DNA from: Synergistota bacterium
Lineage (GTDB): Bacteria > Synergistota > Synergistia > Synergistales > Synergistaceae
Length of the DNA: 64,000 bases
NCBI GenBank assembly: GCA_023450745.1
Contig: JAEXGR010000027.1
Coordinates: 1 to 64,000, forward strand
Direction of reading: 5' to 3'
Shown here: piece after piece, positions 36,201 to 46,191 of the stretch
How positions within the stretch are numbered: the first letter of the stretch is position 1
Layout of the letters: each line of letters begins with the position of its first letter
Notes under the pieces: model-generated
Database searches by the model: none
The model's input: only the letters and a program-made list of their open reading frames with translations
What the model was told of the DNA's origin: nothing
Program-made: the position numbers and the translations under genes

Positions 36201-39200
36201 TGCATTCGGTGGCGTCCTCTGTCGTGCCGTCGCCTGCGGTCAGGGTGATGCGAGGCGCGGGGATGTCCTCCGCCGGGCCGCTTCCCGAGAAATTGATTTT
36301 GACGCCGAACTCGGCGCTGGTGGAGCTTATCGCCTCGTCGCCCTTCATGCTTCCCATCTCGTCCTGTGAGACCGCCGTCACTGTTACCTTGACGGCATCC
36401 TCACCGTTGAGCCCCCAGATATTCGGGTTGCCGCGGCCAATGGTGAAATCGAGCGTCGTCGTGAAGCTGGCGTGAGAGCTGTCAAATGCCTTGCCGGCGT
36501 CGACCGTCAGCAGCCAGCGCCCCGTTCCCGCGACGGCGCCGCTGTCCCCGAGGTAGGTCGCGCCGTTCACCGATATGCCGTCGGGCACGCCGTCAATGAT
36601 CAGCTTGATGAAATGTTCGCTGCCGTCGGTATCATCCGGGGCGTTGACCGTCACATCGACGGAGAAGCTGTCCGCGTTGCCTGCGCCCACCGTCACCGTC
36701 GTGCCGCTCAGCGTGATTCCGCCATCCGCGTCGACGGTAATGTCACCGGCTCCGACGGCCTTCATAGTCGTCGGGTCCGTCACCGGTTTGAAGGTAATTT
36801 TGTAAGCGGTCTCGCCGGAGATCACCGTTACCGGCGTCGATGTGGTAGACGTGCCCTCGCCGGTGTATTTTTCGTCCGTTATGGCGTATTTGATTGCCAG
36901 CGAATCGCCCTCACCGCCAGTACCGGAGTAATTTACGTCTCCCTTGACGAAGATTTTATTTATATCCTTGCCGTCGTCGGAAACGATTTTGTAATATTCA
37001 ATGCCGTCAATCGTCTCTTTCGTCACGCCGCTGTCGGTGCCGGACGCGGCCTGTTGCAGCGTCATCGTCGTCGTTCCGCCGTCTTTGCTGTAAAGAACGC
37101 TGAAATTCTTGTCGTATCCCGGGCCGACCTCCATAGCCTTGATATATATCGCCTCGAGCGTTTCGTCCGTGTCGCCGTTTTCGTGTTGGATGGCGAAGGA
37201 GAGCCGCTGGAGCGCGTCTTCGTCCGCCGCGCCGGAGAGGTTGACCGTCGCCTCGGGCGTTGGCGTGACGGTGATGGCGACATCTGTCACCTCGGAGGTC
37301 ACGGTATTGGAGTCAGGCGTGCCGTCCAGCGTAGAGTCGGTGTTCGTCGCTTGCACTTTGAAGGTTATCTCTCCGCTGAAATTTTCCGGCGTCTTTATAT
37401 AGGCGTTGGTGTTGGCAATATTGCCTTGGTCCATTGTGATGAGCCAAACGCGATTCGCGCCCTCGCCGCCCTTGAATTCCACCGCGCTTCCGTCAAGGGT
37501 AAACTCGGGAGCGAGGCCGGTCACCGTGAGCGTGACCTGCTCGGAGTTGTCGACGTTATCATCAGCCTTCACGATCAGCTTTCCCAACTTGATTTCGTCA
37601 GCCTCGGCCTGCGTTTCAGTGTAAGTGAGCTGTTCACTGCTGATGGTGACGGGGTCGGCGACGCTGTGTACGGTGACGGCGAGCTCCACATTATCTGACC
37701 ACTTTGACGTTTTGTTGTTGCTCTCCACCGTCTGCGCCGTGACAGCCAGCTTGAAGTCGACGTTGCTGTCGGGCGGCGGCGTGATGGTGAGTGTCTTCGT
37801 GCTGTCGAAGCCGTTTATCGTCACGCTGCCGGTTTCATCGTCGATGCTGTAAACGGAATTGCCGTCATAAGTTATCTCGGAACCTCTGGGAATATCCTCT
37901 ATCTTTACATTGAACGTCTCCGAGCCGTCGCTGCAGCTGGGCTTTATATGCAGAGCGATCGGCGTGTCCTCGTTGCCGATTGCCTGCGTCACCGCGATGG
38001 TGTCGACGCCGTCGGGGACGGGCGTGACCACCAGCACGGGCAGTATCATCTCGGCGGTGTTGCGGGCTATCTCGCCGGTGGAATCGCCGTCGGTATCGTA
38101 GGTCTCGACCCTGATCGTGACTCCGTCCATCTTGCCGCTGAAATTTTCCGGCGGCGTGATCTTAAGGCCGTCCGTGAAGATGTCGATGCTATCGCTGGTG
38201 ACGGATGTCTCCGCCGTGAGCGTCACCGTACCGTCCGTTCCCGCGGTGACGCCGTTGACCACGCTTCCCGCCGCAAGCCCCGATACGGTAACGACATACT
38301 TTTCGCTGCCGTCGGTATCGGCTGAGGTCACCGACGCTTTGAGATAGTCCGCGTCTATTTTCATCGTGCAGTCTTCCTCGATGACGATCATGCCGCTGCC
38401 GCCCTCTGTTTGCGCGGAGATGGTTCCCGTCGCCGTGCCCTGACGGTCGGTTATGGTGATGTAGTCGTTGTCGATGGCGTTTTGCAGTTGTGTCTCTGTG
38501 GGCTCGGCGGTTGAGCCGCCGAGTGTGATCGTCGGCGTCGCGTCCGTCACGGCGAGGACGTCGACGGCGAACGTTTTTGTGTCCGTTGCAGAAACTGGTT
38601 TTCCGTCAACAATGAGCTGAGTTCCGTTGTCGTTTGTTTCGTAGCTGGTGACGCTGAGTTTGAGGCCGGTGATGTTTTTCCCGCTCTCTGCCTCCTGCCG
38701 TATCGTGAGCGCCTCGAACTCTGTCTGCGTGAGTTTCACGATGTCGGCACCGCTGATGTCGAGGCCGGTGTAGTGCAGGGATGTATCCAGATTACTAGAG
38801 GAGTTGACGATGGCTATCGTTATCTTGCCGCCTGTGGCGGTGAGTGCGGTATCTCCTTTATAAACAGTGGCTTTGCCGATATTCTCCAGCGTGATGTAGC
38901 CCAGCCGCTCGGGATGGTCGCCGGTGGTGCTGTCGCCGTTGCGGTCTATGTCGTCCGTGATTGTCGGCAGTTTGAGATTCATCGCGATCTTAGTGTCCTC
39001 GGTGCCGCTCGAAGTCGGCGTCGTCCACGTCGGCTTGTCGGCGACGGGCGTGACGGTGATGCCGAGCGTCGAGGTTTCCCCGTCGCTCGTCGTGTAGGTT
39101 ATCTGCGGAACGGGGCCGCTGTAATTCTTCACCGGTGTGAATGTGTAGTTGCCGTTGGCCTGGATGGTGATATCGCCAAGTTTCGTCGTGCCGTCGTCGG

Positions 39201-42200
39201 CATATATCGCCGTCTTGCCCCCGGTGTTGTAATCGTGTCCGTTGACGGCAAATTTTGTTATATATCCGTCGGAATCGTCGTTGTAGAGCAGGTTCTGGTT
39301 CGCTCCGGACAACGTGCCGTGATGCCCGCTCACGGTGAGCGTCTTGTCCTCCGCCACGGTTCCCGTGTCGGGCGACGGGTTGCTGCCCGTCGCCGCATTG
39401 CTGCCCTTGATCGTGATGACGATATCCTGCGTGTTGCTTGTATTGTTCGCGTTTATTCCGGAATCGTCCTTCGCCTGTACCTTGTAGGTGAGCGTCAGCG
39501 TTTCGTCTCCTTTGAGATAATTGAATCGTTCGTCTCCGCTCTCAAAGGTCCAGGTGAGCTGGTGCGAACTGGTTCCGCTGTCGGTGGTGAAGGTCGTGTT
39601 GGTCAGCGTGAGCATATTGTAAAGCTCATCCCGCGTCGAGATAAGCCCGTCCGTATTACCGTCGATCGTGAAGTTCGTTATGTTGTTGGCGAGCTTTGTC
39701 ACCGTTGTTTGATCTCCGAGGTCGATATCGGAGAAGGTGAGCGTGCCGGTTGCCTCCGGTACATTGGCAGAGGGGACGATGTTTCCCTCGGTCACATCCG
39801 CCGCGGCGCTGTCGCCGGGGGCGACGCTTATCGTCGGCCTGTCGTTCGTGCCGCCGATGTTTATCGTCAGCTTCTGCGTCGCCGTAAGGTCGCCGTCTGT
39901 CACGGTGACGGTGAACTCATCCGCGAGTTTGCCGTCATGGCCGAGCTGCTGTATCTGAGCGGAATCGTTGTTAAGCGTGTAGGTGTAGCTCCCGTCCGCC
40001 TTTATGTGCAGCGTGCCGTATTTGCCGGCGATGTCGGCGGCTGTTTCGCCGGCAGCGACAGCCGTATCTTCGGGTGCCGACGTCTCTTTCGCGGAGGTGA
40101 TCCGCCATTCGTCCTTGCCATTATAGTCGGCGTCGGTGTCGGCGTCAGTGATGACGCTCTTGAGGGTGGTTTCAACAGTCGGTATCGTCCCATTAAGCAG
40201 GCCGTTGTCCTCTGTCACGGAATTCGTATCGTCAGCCAGCACCGGCGCGCTGTTGGTGCCGGTGATGGTGATCGTTATCTCGTGGGTGTCGCTGTCGTTC
40301 GCCATGCCAGAGTCGTCCGTTGATTTCACGGTGTATGTGAGTATAAGCGTTTCATCCTTAGCGAGGAAGTCGAAGTTCTCCGCGCCGGAATCGAATGTCC
40401 AGTTGATCTTCCCCGTCGTCTGCGAATCGTCGAGTGAGCCGTTCGTCAGCGTCAGCATCTGCTTTAAAGTTTCGTCAGAGGGCAGAGTTCCGCCGTATGT
40501 GCCGCCCGTGGTTATCGTGTCGGCCTTCACCGTCCCTACCGTATCGTTGAGGTCGATGTCGGTGAGCGTCAGCGTGCCGGACTCCGTGAGGGAGGCGTTA
40601 GTTTCCGTGAGCGCGGCGCTGTCATGATCCGTTCCCGTCAGAGAGATGACGGGCTTGTCGTTTGTGCCGGTGATGGTGATCGTCAGCGTCTCGGTAGCGG
40701 TTGCGCCGTGTTCGTCGGTGATCTGGACGTCGAAGGTATCGGTGACAGTCTGGCCGACGCGCAGAGCCTGGACGTTGCCGGCGTCGTTGTTTAACTCGTA
40801 GGTGTAGCTGCCGTCGGCGTTGATTGTAACTTTTCCATACACGCCGTCAACGGCTGTGCCGACTGTAGCGCTGTCTCCGCCGACTTGCGAGACGGTGAGC
40901 GTGTGGTTGTTGTCGATGTCGCTGTCGTTTGCGAGGATGTTGCCGTCGGAGGTCGTGTGGCTTTCCGTCGTCGATATCCTGTCGTCCTCAACGACGGAGC
41001 CGATGTTGTTCTCTGCCGTCGGCGCGTCGTTGGTGCCGTGTACGGTGATGGTGATGTCCTGCGTCGTCTCGCCGCCGTGTCCGTCGCTGACGGTGACGGT
41101 GAAGACCTCGTCATGGCTCTCGCCCGCGGCAAGTTTTTGAACGTTGCTTCCGCCGTCGCCGTTTGTGCCGTTGTTCAAAGTGTATGTGTATGTGCCGTCT
41201 GCGTTGACCGTGATACTGCCGTAGGCGCCGTTTATTGTTTGTCCGACCTTGGCCGCCTCGCCGTTTATGGCGCTTATCGTGTGCGTGTCGCTTGCGTCAA
41301 GGTCGGTCGTGTGTTCCGTGATGACGTTGCCGGAGGCGGTAAGCGAATCCGTTGTTGACGGGGTGGTGTCAGCGTCCTCCGTTACATCGCCGGTGATCGC
41401 CGTCACGACGGGCGCGTCGTTGGTGCCGGTGATGGTGATCGTCACCGCCGCTTCTTCGTAGTTGCCGGCGGCGGTCTCCACTTTATATGTGTAGGTGTCG
41501 GTGGTCGTTTCACCTTCGGCGAGGTAGCCTATCGTCGGCGTGTATTTGACCGTGCCGCCCGGGTTGATAGAGACCGTGCCTTTTTCTCCCTGCGTCGCTT
41601 CGACGACTTTCGCGCCGGGGAGGTCGGCGAATTTGTCGTTGGCCAGCACGTCGGTATCGACGTGGGAGTTTTCCGTCACCGAGTCGCTGTCGTTTACGGT
41701 GTCCGCGACGGGGTTCACCGTGACGTTGATTTCGCTTTCGTATGTTCGCCCCGACTGGTCGGTTATGGTGACGGTAATTTTGTCGCCGCCATGGTAATCG
41801 GCGTTCGGCGTGTAGGTTATTTTGCCGTCGGTTATCTGTACGGCGCCGCGGCCGGCCTCCGCGTCGACGACGATGAGCTTGGCTCCCGCGGGGATGCTGA
41901 AGTTTTCCAGCGGGTCTACGGTTACCGGCGTGTCTTCATCGGTGACGGCGCTGGTATTCGCCGGCTCGGGAACGGGAGGCTCTTGTTCCGCGGGGCGCTC
42001 CGGCTCGAAGGGACGGCTGTCGCCGCCGCGCCCGCCGTCGAAGGGAAAGCGCGGGTCGTGGCAGCTCTGTATTTCCTGGGCGATCTCCACGTTGTAGCCG
42101 TACTTTATCCGCGGGTTCAGCGAGGCGCGTCCGGCGATTTCTTCGGTGACGTTTACGTCGCGCGCGTAGCGGAGGTTAATGTCCTGGCTGTATTTTGTGC

Positions 42201-42558
42201 GGGGAGGCTCGATGAAGGCGTGCATTTCGCTGTCGCTGTCTCCGGCGCTGTCCGAGGGCGAGGTTCTTTGCTCGTCGTCGGGGAAGGGGGCCTGTAAGCC
42301 GTCCGCCCGCGCGCCGTCGGGAGTTTCCGCCGGCGCGGCAAGCACAGGCGGCAGGCTTTGCGGGAGCACAGCGCTTGCGTTTTCTCCAAGTTCCAGTAGC
42401 TGGCCGCCGGCGTCTTCAAAACGCACGGAGGCTCCGGCCTCTGTGATGATCTGGTCGCCGCTTTCTACGATGTCTCCGGCTTTCAGCCGGATTTTTTCTC
42501 CGTCCGCGCTCAGCCGGAAGACGGCGCCCGCGGTTTTCGTAATTATATATTGTGCCAT
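33232..42558 (-). CDS. Giant type I-secreted adhesin, LapA-like, with VCBS repeats
   Basis: A 3108-residue surface protein. Residues 1-70 (MAQYIITKTAGAVFRLSADG...GDQIITEAGASVRFE...GGQLLELGE) resemble the retention module that holds LapA-type adhesins in the outer-membrane channel; there is no Sec signal. A linker (about 75-205) precedes two cadherin/Ig-like modules. VCBS-type repeats of 125-145 residues follow, each closing on ITITGTNDAP or a variant (near 383, 508, 633, 768, 914, 1053), then many more Ig-like units. The C-terminal part has an RTX-like GGDGSYDGGDGTDTLYL (about 2685) and repeated N-T-L-x-[IV]-x-G modules; the end should carry the secretion signal. A hydrophobic run lies near 2805-2830. 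It is the last gene of the secretion operon and is very Asp/Thr-rich. Role: cell-surface adhesion or biofilm, inferred. Confidence 0.88.
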   Translation of the reverse strand: MAQYIITKTAGAVFRLSADGEKIRLKAGDIVESGDQIITEAGASVRFEDAGGQLLELGENASAVLPQSLPPVLAAPAETPDGARADGLQAPFPDDEQRTSPSDSAGDSDSEMHAFIEPPRTKYSQDINLRYARDVNVTEEIAGRASLNPRIKYGYNVEIAQEIQSCHDPRFPFDGGRGGDSRPFEPERPAEQEPPVPEPANTSAVTDEDTPVTVDPLENFSIPAGAKLIVVDAEAGRGAVQITDGKITYTPNADYHGGDKITVTITDQSGRTYESEINVTVNPVADTVNDSDSVTENSHVDTDVLANDKFADLPGAKVVEATQGEKGTVSINPGGTVKYTPTIGYLAEGETTTDTYTYKVETAAGNYEEAAVTITITGTNDAPVVTAITGDVTEDADTTPSTTDSLTASGNVITEHTTDLDASDTHTISAINGEAAKVGQTINGAYGSITVNADGTYTYTLNNGTNGDGGSNVQKLAAGESHDEVFTVTVSDGHGGETTQDITITVHGTNDAPTAENNIGSVVEDDRISTTESHTTSDGNILANDSDIDNNHTLTVSQVGGDSATVGTAVDGVYGKVTINADGSYTYELNNDAGNVQALRVGQTVTDTFDVQITDEHGATATETLTITITGTNDKPVISLTGTDHDSAALTETNASLTESGTLTLTDIDLNDTVGTVKADTITTGGTYGGTLPSDETLKQMLTLTNGSLDDSQTTGKINWTFDSGAENFDFLAKDETLILTYTVKSTDDSGMANDSDTHEITITITGTNSAPVLADDTNSVTEDNGLLNGTIPTVETTLKSVITDADTDADYNGKDEWRITSAKETSAPEDTAVAAGETAADIAGKYGTLHIKADGSYTYTLNNDSAQIQQLGHDGKLADEFTVTVTDGDLTATQKLTINIGGTNDRPTISVAPGDSAAADVTEGNIVPSANVPEATGTLTFSDIDLGDQTTVTKLANNITNFTIDGNTDGLISTRDELYNMLTLTNTTFTTDSGTSSHQLTWTFESGDERFNYLKGDETLTLTYKVQAKDDSGINANNTSNTQDIVITIKGSNAATGSNPSPDTGTVAEDKTLTVSGHHGTLSGANQNLLYNDDSDGYITKFAVNGHDYNTGGKTAIYADDGTTKLGDITIQANGNYTFTPVKNYSGPVPQITYTTSDGETSTLGITVTPVADKPTWTTPTSSGTEDTKIAMNLKLPTITDDIDRNGDSTTGDHPERLGYITLENIGKATVYKGDTALTATGGKITIAIVNSSSNLDTSLHYTGLDISGADIVKLTQTEFEALTIRQEAESGKNITGLKLSVTSYETNDNGTQLIVDGKPVSATDTKTFAVDVLAVTDATPTITLGGSTAEPTETQLQNAIDNDYITITDRQGTATGTISAQTEGGSGMIVIEEDCTMKIDADYLKASVTSADTDGSEKYVVTVSGLAAGSVVNGVTAGTDGTVTLTAETSVTSDSIDIFTDGLKITPPENFSGKMDGVTIRVETYDTDGDSTGEIARNTAEMILPVLVVTPVPDGVDTIAVTQAIGNEDTPIALHIKPSCSDGSETFNVKIEDIPRGSEITYDGNSVYSIDDETGSVTINGFDSTKTLTITPPPDSNVDFKLAVTAQTVESNNKTSKWSDNVELAVTVHSVADPVTISSEQLTYTETQAEADEIKLGKLIVKADDNVDNSEQVTLTVTGLAPEFTLDGSAVEFKGGEGANRVWLITMDQGNIANTNAYIKTPENFSGEITFKVQATNTDSTLDGTPDSNTVTSEVTDVAITVTPTPEATVNLSGAADEDALQRLSFAIQHENGDTDETLEAIYIKAMEVGPGYDKNFSVLYSKDGGTTTMTLQQAASGTDSGVTKETIDGIEYYKIVSDDGKDINKIFVKGDVNYSGTGGEGDSLAIKYAITDEKYTGEGTSTTSTPVTVISGETAYKITFKPVTDPTTMKAVGAGDITVDADGGITLSGTTVTVGAGNADSFSVDVTVNAPDDTDGSEHFIKLIIDGVPDGISVNGATYLGDSGAVAGTGRWLLTVDAGKAFDSSHASFTTTLDFTIGRGNPNIWGLNGEDAVKVTVTAVSQDEMGSMKGDEAISSTSAEFGVKINFSGSGPAEDIPAPRITLTAGDGTTEDATECSLGDFIKAEYQIDADKSQGHTEYRFSFEINGLPAGTVVSGDAVTGGSVTITADGTVTVSGFGDDAAMQSVLDNIKVTLPPNYNNNSDGNTEDGMNLNVTWHTKGWDMNSDGEVPTGTGDMAVVPEVTPVTDPMEITIVPASGMIEENQPGDGNAFSFTVSIGAGNDGNYGSVLHEGKLFLKLDGAQENDTITYGGKPYALTTVAEGDYRGIAAGKYYVIEGVSAGDELALTYQPADYHSGNITVTALIVSQETRAANEIAASGNSELTVNPVNSEYNFTVADTEANENGEAALILTPPTQGSFDNDGSEKIYSVVLSGVDADHSDNFIVKYTADEVEKTAAKVAAGTDDDGKQLYEWVLSTDSAGKLPTNIKITGLNHYSGTQDLTMTVVTGETALGTGRENTDRFLLTFHPTADGFSDFTPTLTFGNAGEYIDLNLNAMVNDTSGTGHETATVTLSGLGDGASFFIAHDINGDGTVDSYESVTTAYEEGKYTISGIALDKINDIKILSPNVGKTHVTVDAWTVEPGAQSGYEESTHILENTGHFGDKFDITVSASAPTTGDDRLIYGGDGSYDGGDGTDTLYLANFREEANSGKNDIDFTATTTIKNIEIIDMSDGAHSLTNVTADAVKNMTGDENTLRIMGGNDDTLALSDGWTKGGNTSEGWRTYTNGEATINVDGGVNVTINGIASMSLMTAMAFAPLAAAAAEPIIVPDDAGSFDYGDYGSPLSGAAESHVMTFDAGGLVDFSSLADAGQTFDTLNLSSAAAQEIYNVTPYSVYSVTGSEHTLEVTGGAEDAFNTAHSQEFSWNAPALSVDGSHYVYTATGDFDRDAATPDETVTLNVAREIYDDTLAYDAGTMNDGGLGDDTLTFGHADSTIDFSGGAANRIANIERFDLGGGDHSLENLTAKDVFEMTDARNTLTINGDHADRVTLSDVLDDAADGMWEASPIHGTENGVGYSFYIGAYEGQTVTLKIEDEIIQQLTTHTKG

Positions 42559-42574
42559 TTTGACATCTTCCTCT

Positions 42575-43993
42575 CTAATGTTCTCTGAAAGCCTTTTCTT
42601 TGGCGCGGAAGAGCGGCCGCAAGAGGTAGGTCAGTATTGTGCGTTTCCCAGTGATGATGTCGACCTGCGCGACCATTCCCGGCAGTATCGGGCGGTCGGG
42701 GCCGAAGTCGGTTTCTTTGGTCCTGATGCGGACGGTGTAGTAGGTGCCGCCTTTTTCGTCGGTGATGGTGTCCGGGCCGATGTATTCCACGACGCCGTCC
42801 AGCCCGCCGTAGACGGCGTATTCGTAGGCGGTGACTTTGACGACGACCGGCAGGCCGGGGCGGACGAAGGCCCTGTCGTTGGGCGCGAGGCGCGCTTCTA
42901 CGACGAGCGCGTCCTGGTCGGAGACAATTTCGGCCACTGCGCCGCCCGGCATGATGACGGCCCCTTTTGAGTTCACAAAGAGCCGCTTGATCGTGCCGCT
43001 GATGGGGGCTTTTATTTCCGCCTGCGAGACGCGGTCGATGAGGGCTTTGTTTCCCTCTTCAAGGCTTTCCAGTTCGCGCAGGGTGGCGGTAAGTTCGCCG
43101 CGCCAGTTGTTTATGTAGCGTAGTTCCGTCTCTTTTATTTGTCCCTCGGCCTCCTGTATCGCGCCTTGGGTGCGCGTGATCTGCGCCCGCGCCTGGTTGC
43201 GGTCGGCCTTTGCGCGGGCGGCCTCTTTTTCCAGGCGGATTACTTCAAGCTCGGAGACGGCTCCCGAGGAGAGAAGCTGTTTTGTCGCGTGAAGTTCGTT
43301 TTCCGCCAATTCGCAGGCGCCGGTAAGCTGCGAGAGGCGCGCGTTGGCCTCTACCAGCTCCTGACGGCGCTGGAAGGCCTGGTCGCGCGCCACTTTGACG
43401 GCGGCGCGCATCTCTTCGAGGCTTGTCTGGTAGAGGCGGCGTTCGTGCTCGATGATGTTGGGCATCGACTCTGCCGCCTCCGGCGGCGCGGCGAAGGGGT
43501 TGCCCTGCGTCTGCGCTTCGAGGCGCGAGGCTTTGGCGGTGAGCGCCAGCAGCTGTGCGCTGCGTTCGCCGAGCGAGGAGGAGAAACGCGTTTGGTTTAT
43601 TTTCACAAGGACGGCGTCTTTGGCGACCGCCTGCGATTCTTTCACAAGTATCTCTTCCACCATGCCGCCGTCGATCGCCTGTACCATCTGGGCGCCGGAG
43701 GTGGGGATGGCTTTGCCGCTGCCGGTGACGACTTCTTCGACTTTCGCGACGGACGTCCAGAGCAGCAGCGCGAGGAAGGCCGCGAGGACGATGTAGAGGA
43801 CGGCCCTGGCTTTGAGCGGGCGTTCTTCCGCCTCGGCCCAGGCGGCGTCGCTGGCCCAGTCGCCGGCACGGCGCGTATTTTCTTTGAAGAGGAGGCCGAA
43901 GACGCGGCGTGTGACGCCGCCGCCGAAGCTTTCCAGCTTTGCGATGGCTTTTCCCGTTTTTTCGAAGCTCTCTTTATTCATGGGCTCTATCAT
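42575..43993 (-). CDS. Type I secretion periplasmic adaptor (HlyD family)
   Basis: Membrane fusion protein of 472 residues linking the ABC exporter to the TolC-type channel. A short cytoplasmic part is followed by one transmembrane helix (VLYIVLAAFLALLLWTSVA, about residues 68-86), a long alpha-helical coiled-coil hairpin rich in Ala/Glu/Arg (about 150-300), and the beta-barrel/lipoyl part with the HlyD signature near AEIKAPISGTIKRLFV and the C-terminal ILPGMVAQVDIITGKRTILTYLLRP. Start ATG 43993 overlaps the exporter stop (TGATG) with GGGAGG 8 bases upstream. The adhesin gene follows after 16 bases. Confidence 0.92.
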   Translation of the reverse strand: MIEPMNKESFEKTGKAIAKLESFGGGVTRRVFGLLFKENTRRAGDWASDAAWAEAEERPLKARAVLYIVLAAFLALLLWTSVAKVEEVVTGSGKAIPTSGAQMVQAIDGGMVEEILVKESQAVAKDAVLVKINQTRFSSSLGERSAQLLALTAKASRLEAQTQGNPFAAPPEAAESMPNIIEHERRLYQTSLEEMRAAVKVARDQAFQRRQELVEANARLSQLTGACELAENELHATKQLLSSGAVSELEVIRLEKEAARAKADRNQARAQITRTQGAIQEAEGQIKETELRYINNWRGELTATLRELESLEEGNKALIDRVSQAEIKAPISGTIKRLFVNSKGAVIMPGGAVAEIVSDQDALVVEARLAPNDRAFVRPGLPVVVKVTAYEYAVYGGLDGVVEYIGPDTITDEKGGTYYTVRIRTKETDFGPDRPILPGMVAQVDIITGKRTILTYLLRPLFRAKEKAFREH

Positions 43994-46191
43994 CAATACG
44001 CCCTCCCAATCGTTCCCTCTTTGAGGGCCGCGAGGATCTTGTCTTTGGGGCCGTCCGCCGCGATCCTGCCTCCGTCAAGGACGATGATTCTCTCCGCGAG
44101 GTCGAGCAGCGCGGTGCGGTGGGTGACGAGGAGCAGCGTCTTGTCTCTCGCGAAGATCTTAAGGTTGTGGCGCACGCGATCTTCGCTCGCCGAGTCCATC
44201 GCCGAGGTCGGTTCGTCGAGCAGCAGCAGGGAGGGGGATTTGAGGACGGCGCGGGCGATCGCCACCGCCTGCCGCTGTCCGTTGGAGAGGTTTGCGCCGC
44301 GTTCGCCGACTTGCATGTCGAAGCCTTTGGGGTGGTTTCTGACGAGGGCGTCGACGCCGCTGATCTGCACCGCCTGGAGCAGCGCCTGGTCTGTAATGCA
44401 GGGGTTGCCCATCACGAGGTTGTCGCGCAGCGTTCCGTAGAAGAGCATTACCTCTTGCGGCACGACGCCGATGGCGCGGCGCAGCTCCGCGGGGTCTATC
44501 TGGCGGCTCTCGGTGCCGTCGATGAAGATTTCTCCCTCCGTCTGGCGGTATAGCTTGAGGATCAGCTTGAAGAGCGTGCTTTTGCCGGAGCCGATGGGGC
44601 CGACGATCGCCGCCTTTTCCCCGGCCCCGATGGTGAAGTTCAGCGCCGAGAGCGCCGGGCGTTCCTGAGCGGGGTAGGTGAAGCCGACATTTTTGAATTC
44701 GATTCCGCCCGCGATGTCGGGGCGGCTGAGGAATGCCGCGCCTCCGTCGTGCTCCGTTTCTTTGTTCATGATGTCGTCGAGCGCGGCGAGCGAACGCGAG
44801 GTGGAATAGTATTGCATGAGGAGCCCCGCGACGCGGCTGATGGGCATCATCGCGCGCGAGGAGAGCATGTAGGCGGCGATCAGCGAGCCCATGCTGATGG
44901 CGTTGGCGCGGATGAGGTAGACGCCGATTACCATCGTCGCGATGGAGATGGTGACGTTGACCCATTGAGTCCAGTTGACGACGGCGGAGGAGAGCAGGCG
45001 CATTTTGACGTTGGCGGATTCAAGGTGCGCGACGGTCTTTTCCCAGCGGTTCTGGACGGTGCTTTCAAGGTTCTGCGTCTTGACGGCTTCGATCGCGACG
45101 AGGCTTTCGACCATGGTCGCGTTTTTCAGCGAACTTGCGCGGTTCGTCGTTTCGGAGAGCTCGCGCATCTGTTTTTGCACCATGACCGCCTCGGCGAGCA
45201 CGAATATTCCGCCGAGGAGGATGGGGACCGCGAGCGGCCAGGCGATGACCGCGATCACGATGATAAAAAATATCGAAAAGGGCAGGTCTACATAGGCGAA
45301 TACCGTCGCCGAGGAGATGAAGCTGCGCACGCTGTCAAAGCCCTGGATGCTGTTGACCATGGAGCCGACGGAGGCGGGGCGCGCCTCGCTGCGCATGGCC
45401 AGCACCTGTTCCATCATGTCGGCGGAGAGGCGCGTGTTGGTGCGCGAGGCGGCGAGGTCTGTGAGGTAGCCGCGCGCCATGTGCAGCGCGAAGTCGGCCG
45501 TTATCATGATGAAGACGCCGACGGCCATCACCCAGAGGGTCTCGACGGCGTTGTTGGGAACCACCCGGTTGTAGACGTTCATTACAAAGAGGGGCATCGC
45601 GAAGGCGAAGATGTTGCTGAGCAGCGAGGCGATGATTACGTCGCGGTAAATTTTTTTCTCCGCGGAGAGGGTCTCCCAGAACCAGTGGCCTTTGCGTTCC
45701 GGCGCGGTGTTTGTGCGTTCGTCGAATTTGAAGTGCGGTTTTAGGTAGATTACGTAGCCGGCGTAGGCGCCGCGCAGCGCTTTAAAGGAAAGCTCCGCCG
45801 TCCCCTCGTCCAGCTCTTGCGGGAAGATGACGGAGGCCTTTTCCGCGTCCGCGTCAAGCGAGGCGAGGACGCAGGCGCGGCTGCCGGAAAGTATCAAAAT
45901 CGCGGGGCAGAGCAGGCCGTTTATCCGCTTCAGCGGGCTCTTTATGATCTTGCTTGCGAGTCCCGCCCGCTTCGCGGCGCGTGAGAAGAGCGCGGGGGAG
46001 AGTATCCCGTTTTCCAGCGGCAGCCCCGAGAGCAGCGCGTCGCACGAGATACGCCGCCCATGGAGCGCTGAAATCAGCGCTAGCGATGCGGCGAGCGGCC
46101 CGCCGGAGCGAGGGTCTCCCTCCCGCGGCGCGGCTGCCGTCTCTTGCGCGGACGGAGATGAATCCGCCCGAAGGTTATTTTGTTCCATCAT
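43993..46191 (-). CDS. Type I secretion ABC exporter (HlyB/LapB type)
   Basis: A 732-residue permease-ATPase fusion. The N-terminal part (about 30-155) is a C39-like domain without a recognisable catalytic Cys motif, as in RTX exporters where it only binds substrate. Six transmembrane helices lie at about 180-450. The ATPase domain has Walker A GPIGSGKST, signature LSNGQRQA, Walker B LLLLDEPT and the switch His in VTHRTAL. It would pump the adhesin from the cytoplasm in one step. Its start overlaps the TolC-type gene by 17 bases, and its stop overlaps the adaptor start. Confidence 0.93.
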   Translation of the reverse strand: MMEQNNLRADSSPSAQETAAAPREGDPRSGGPLAASLALISALHGRRISCDALLSGLPLENGILSPALFSRAAKRAGLASKIIKSPLKRINGLLCPAILILSGSRACVLASLDADAEKASVIFPQELDEGTAELSFKALRGAYAGYVIYLKPHFKFDERTNTAPERKGHWFWETLSAEKKIYRDVIIASLLSNIFAFAMPLFVMNVYNRVVPNNAVETLWVMAVGVFIMITADFALHMARGYLTDLAASRTNTRLSADMMEQVLAMRSEARPASVGSMVNSIQGFDSVRSFISSATVFAYVDLPFSIFFIIVIAVIAWPLAVPILLGGIFVLAEAVMVQKQMRELSETTNRASSLKNATMVESLVAIEAVKTQNLESTVQNRWEKTVAHLESANVKMRLLSSAVVNWTQWVNVTISIATMVIGVYLIRANAISMGSLIAAYMLSSRAMMPISRVAGLLMQYYSTSRSLAALDDIMNKETEHDGGAAFLSRPDIAGGIEFKNVGFTYPAQERPALSALNFTIGAGEKAAIVGPIGSGKSTLFKLILKLYRQTEGEIFIDGTESRQIDPAELRRAIGVVPQEVMLFYGTLRDNLVMGNPCITDQALLQAVQISGVDALVRNHPKGFDMQVGERGANLSNGQRQAVAIARAVLKSPSLLLLDEPTSAMDSASEDRVRHNLKIFARDKTLLLVTHRTALLDLAERIIVLDGGRIAADGPKDKILAALKEGTIGRAY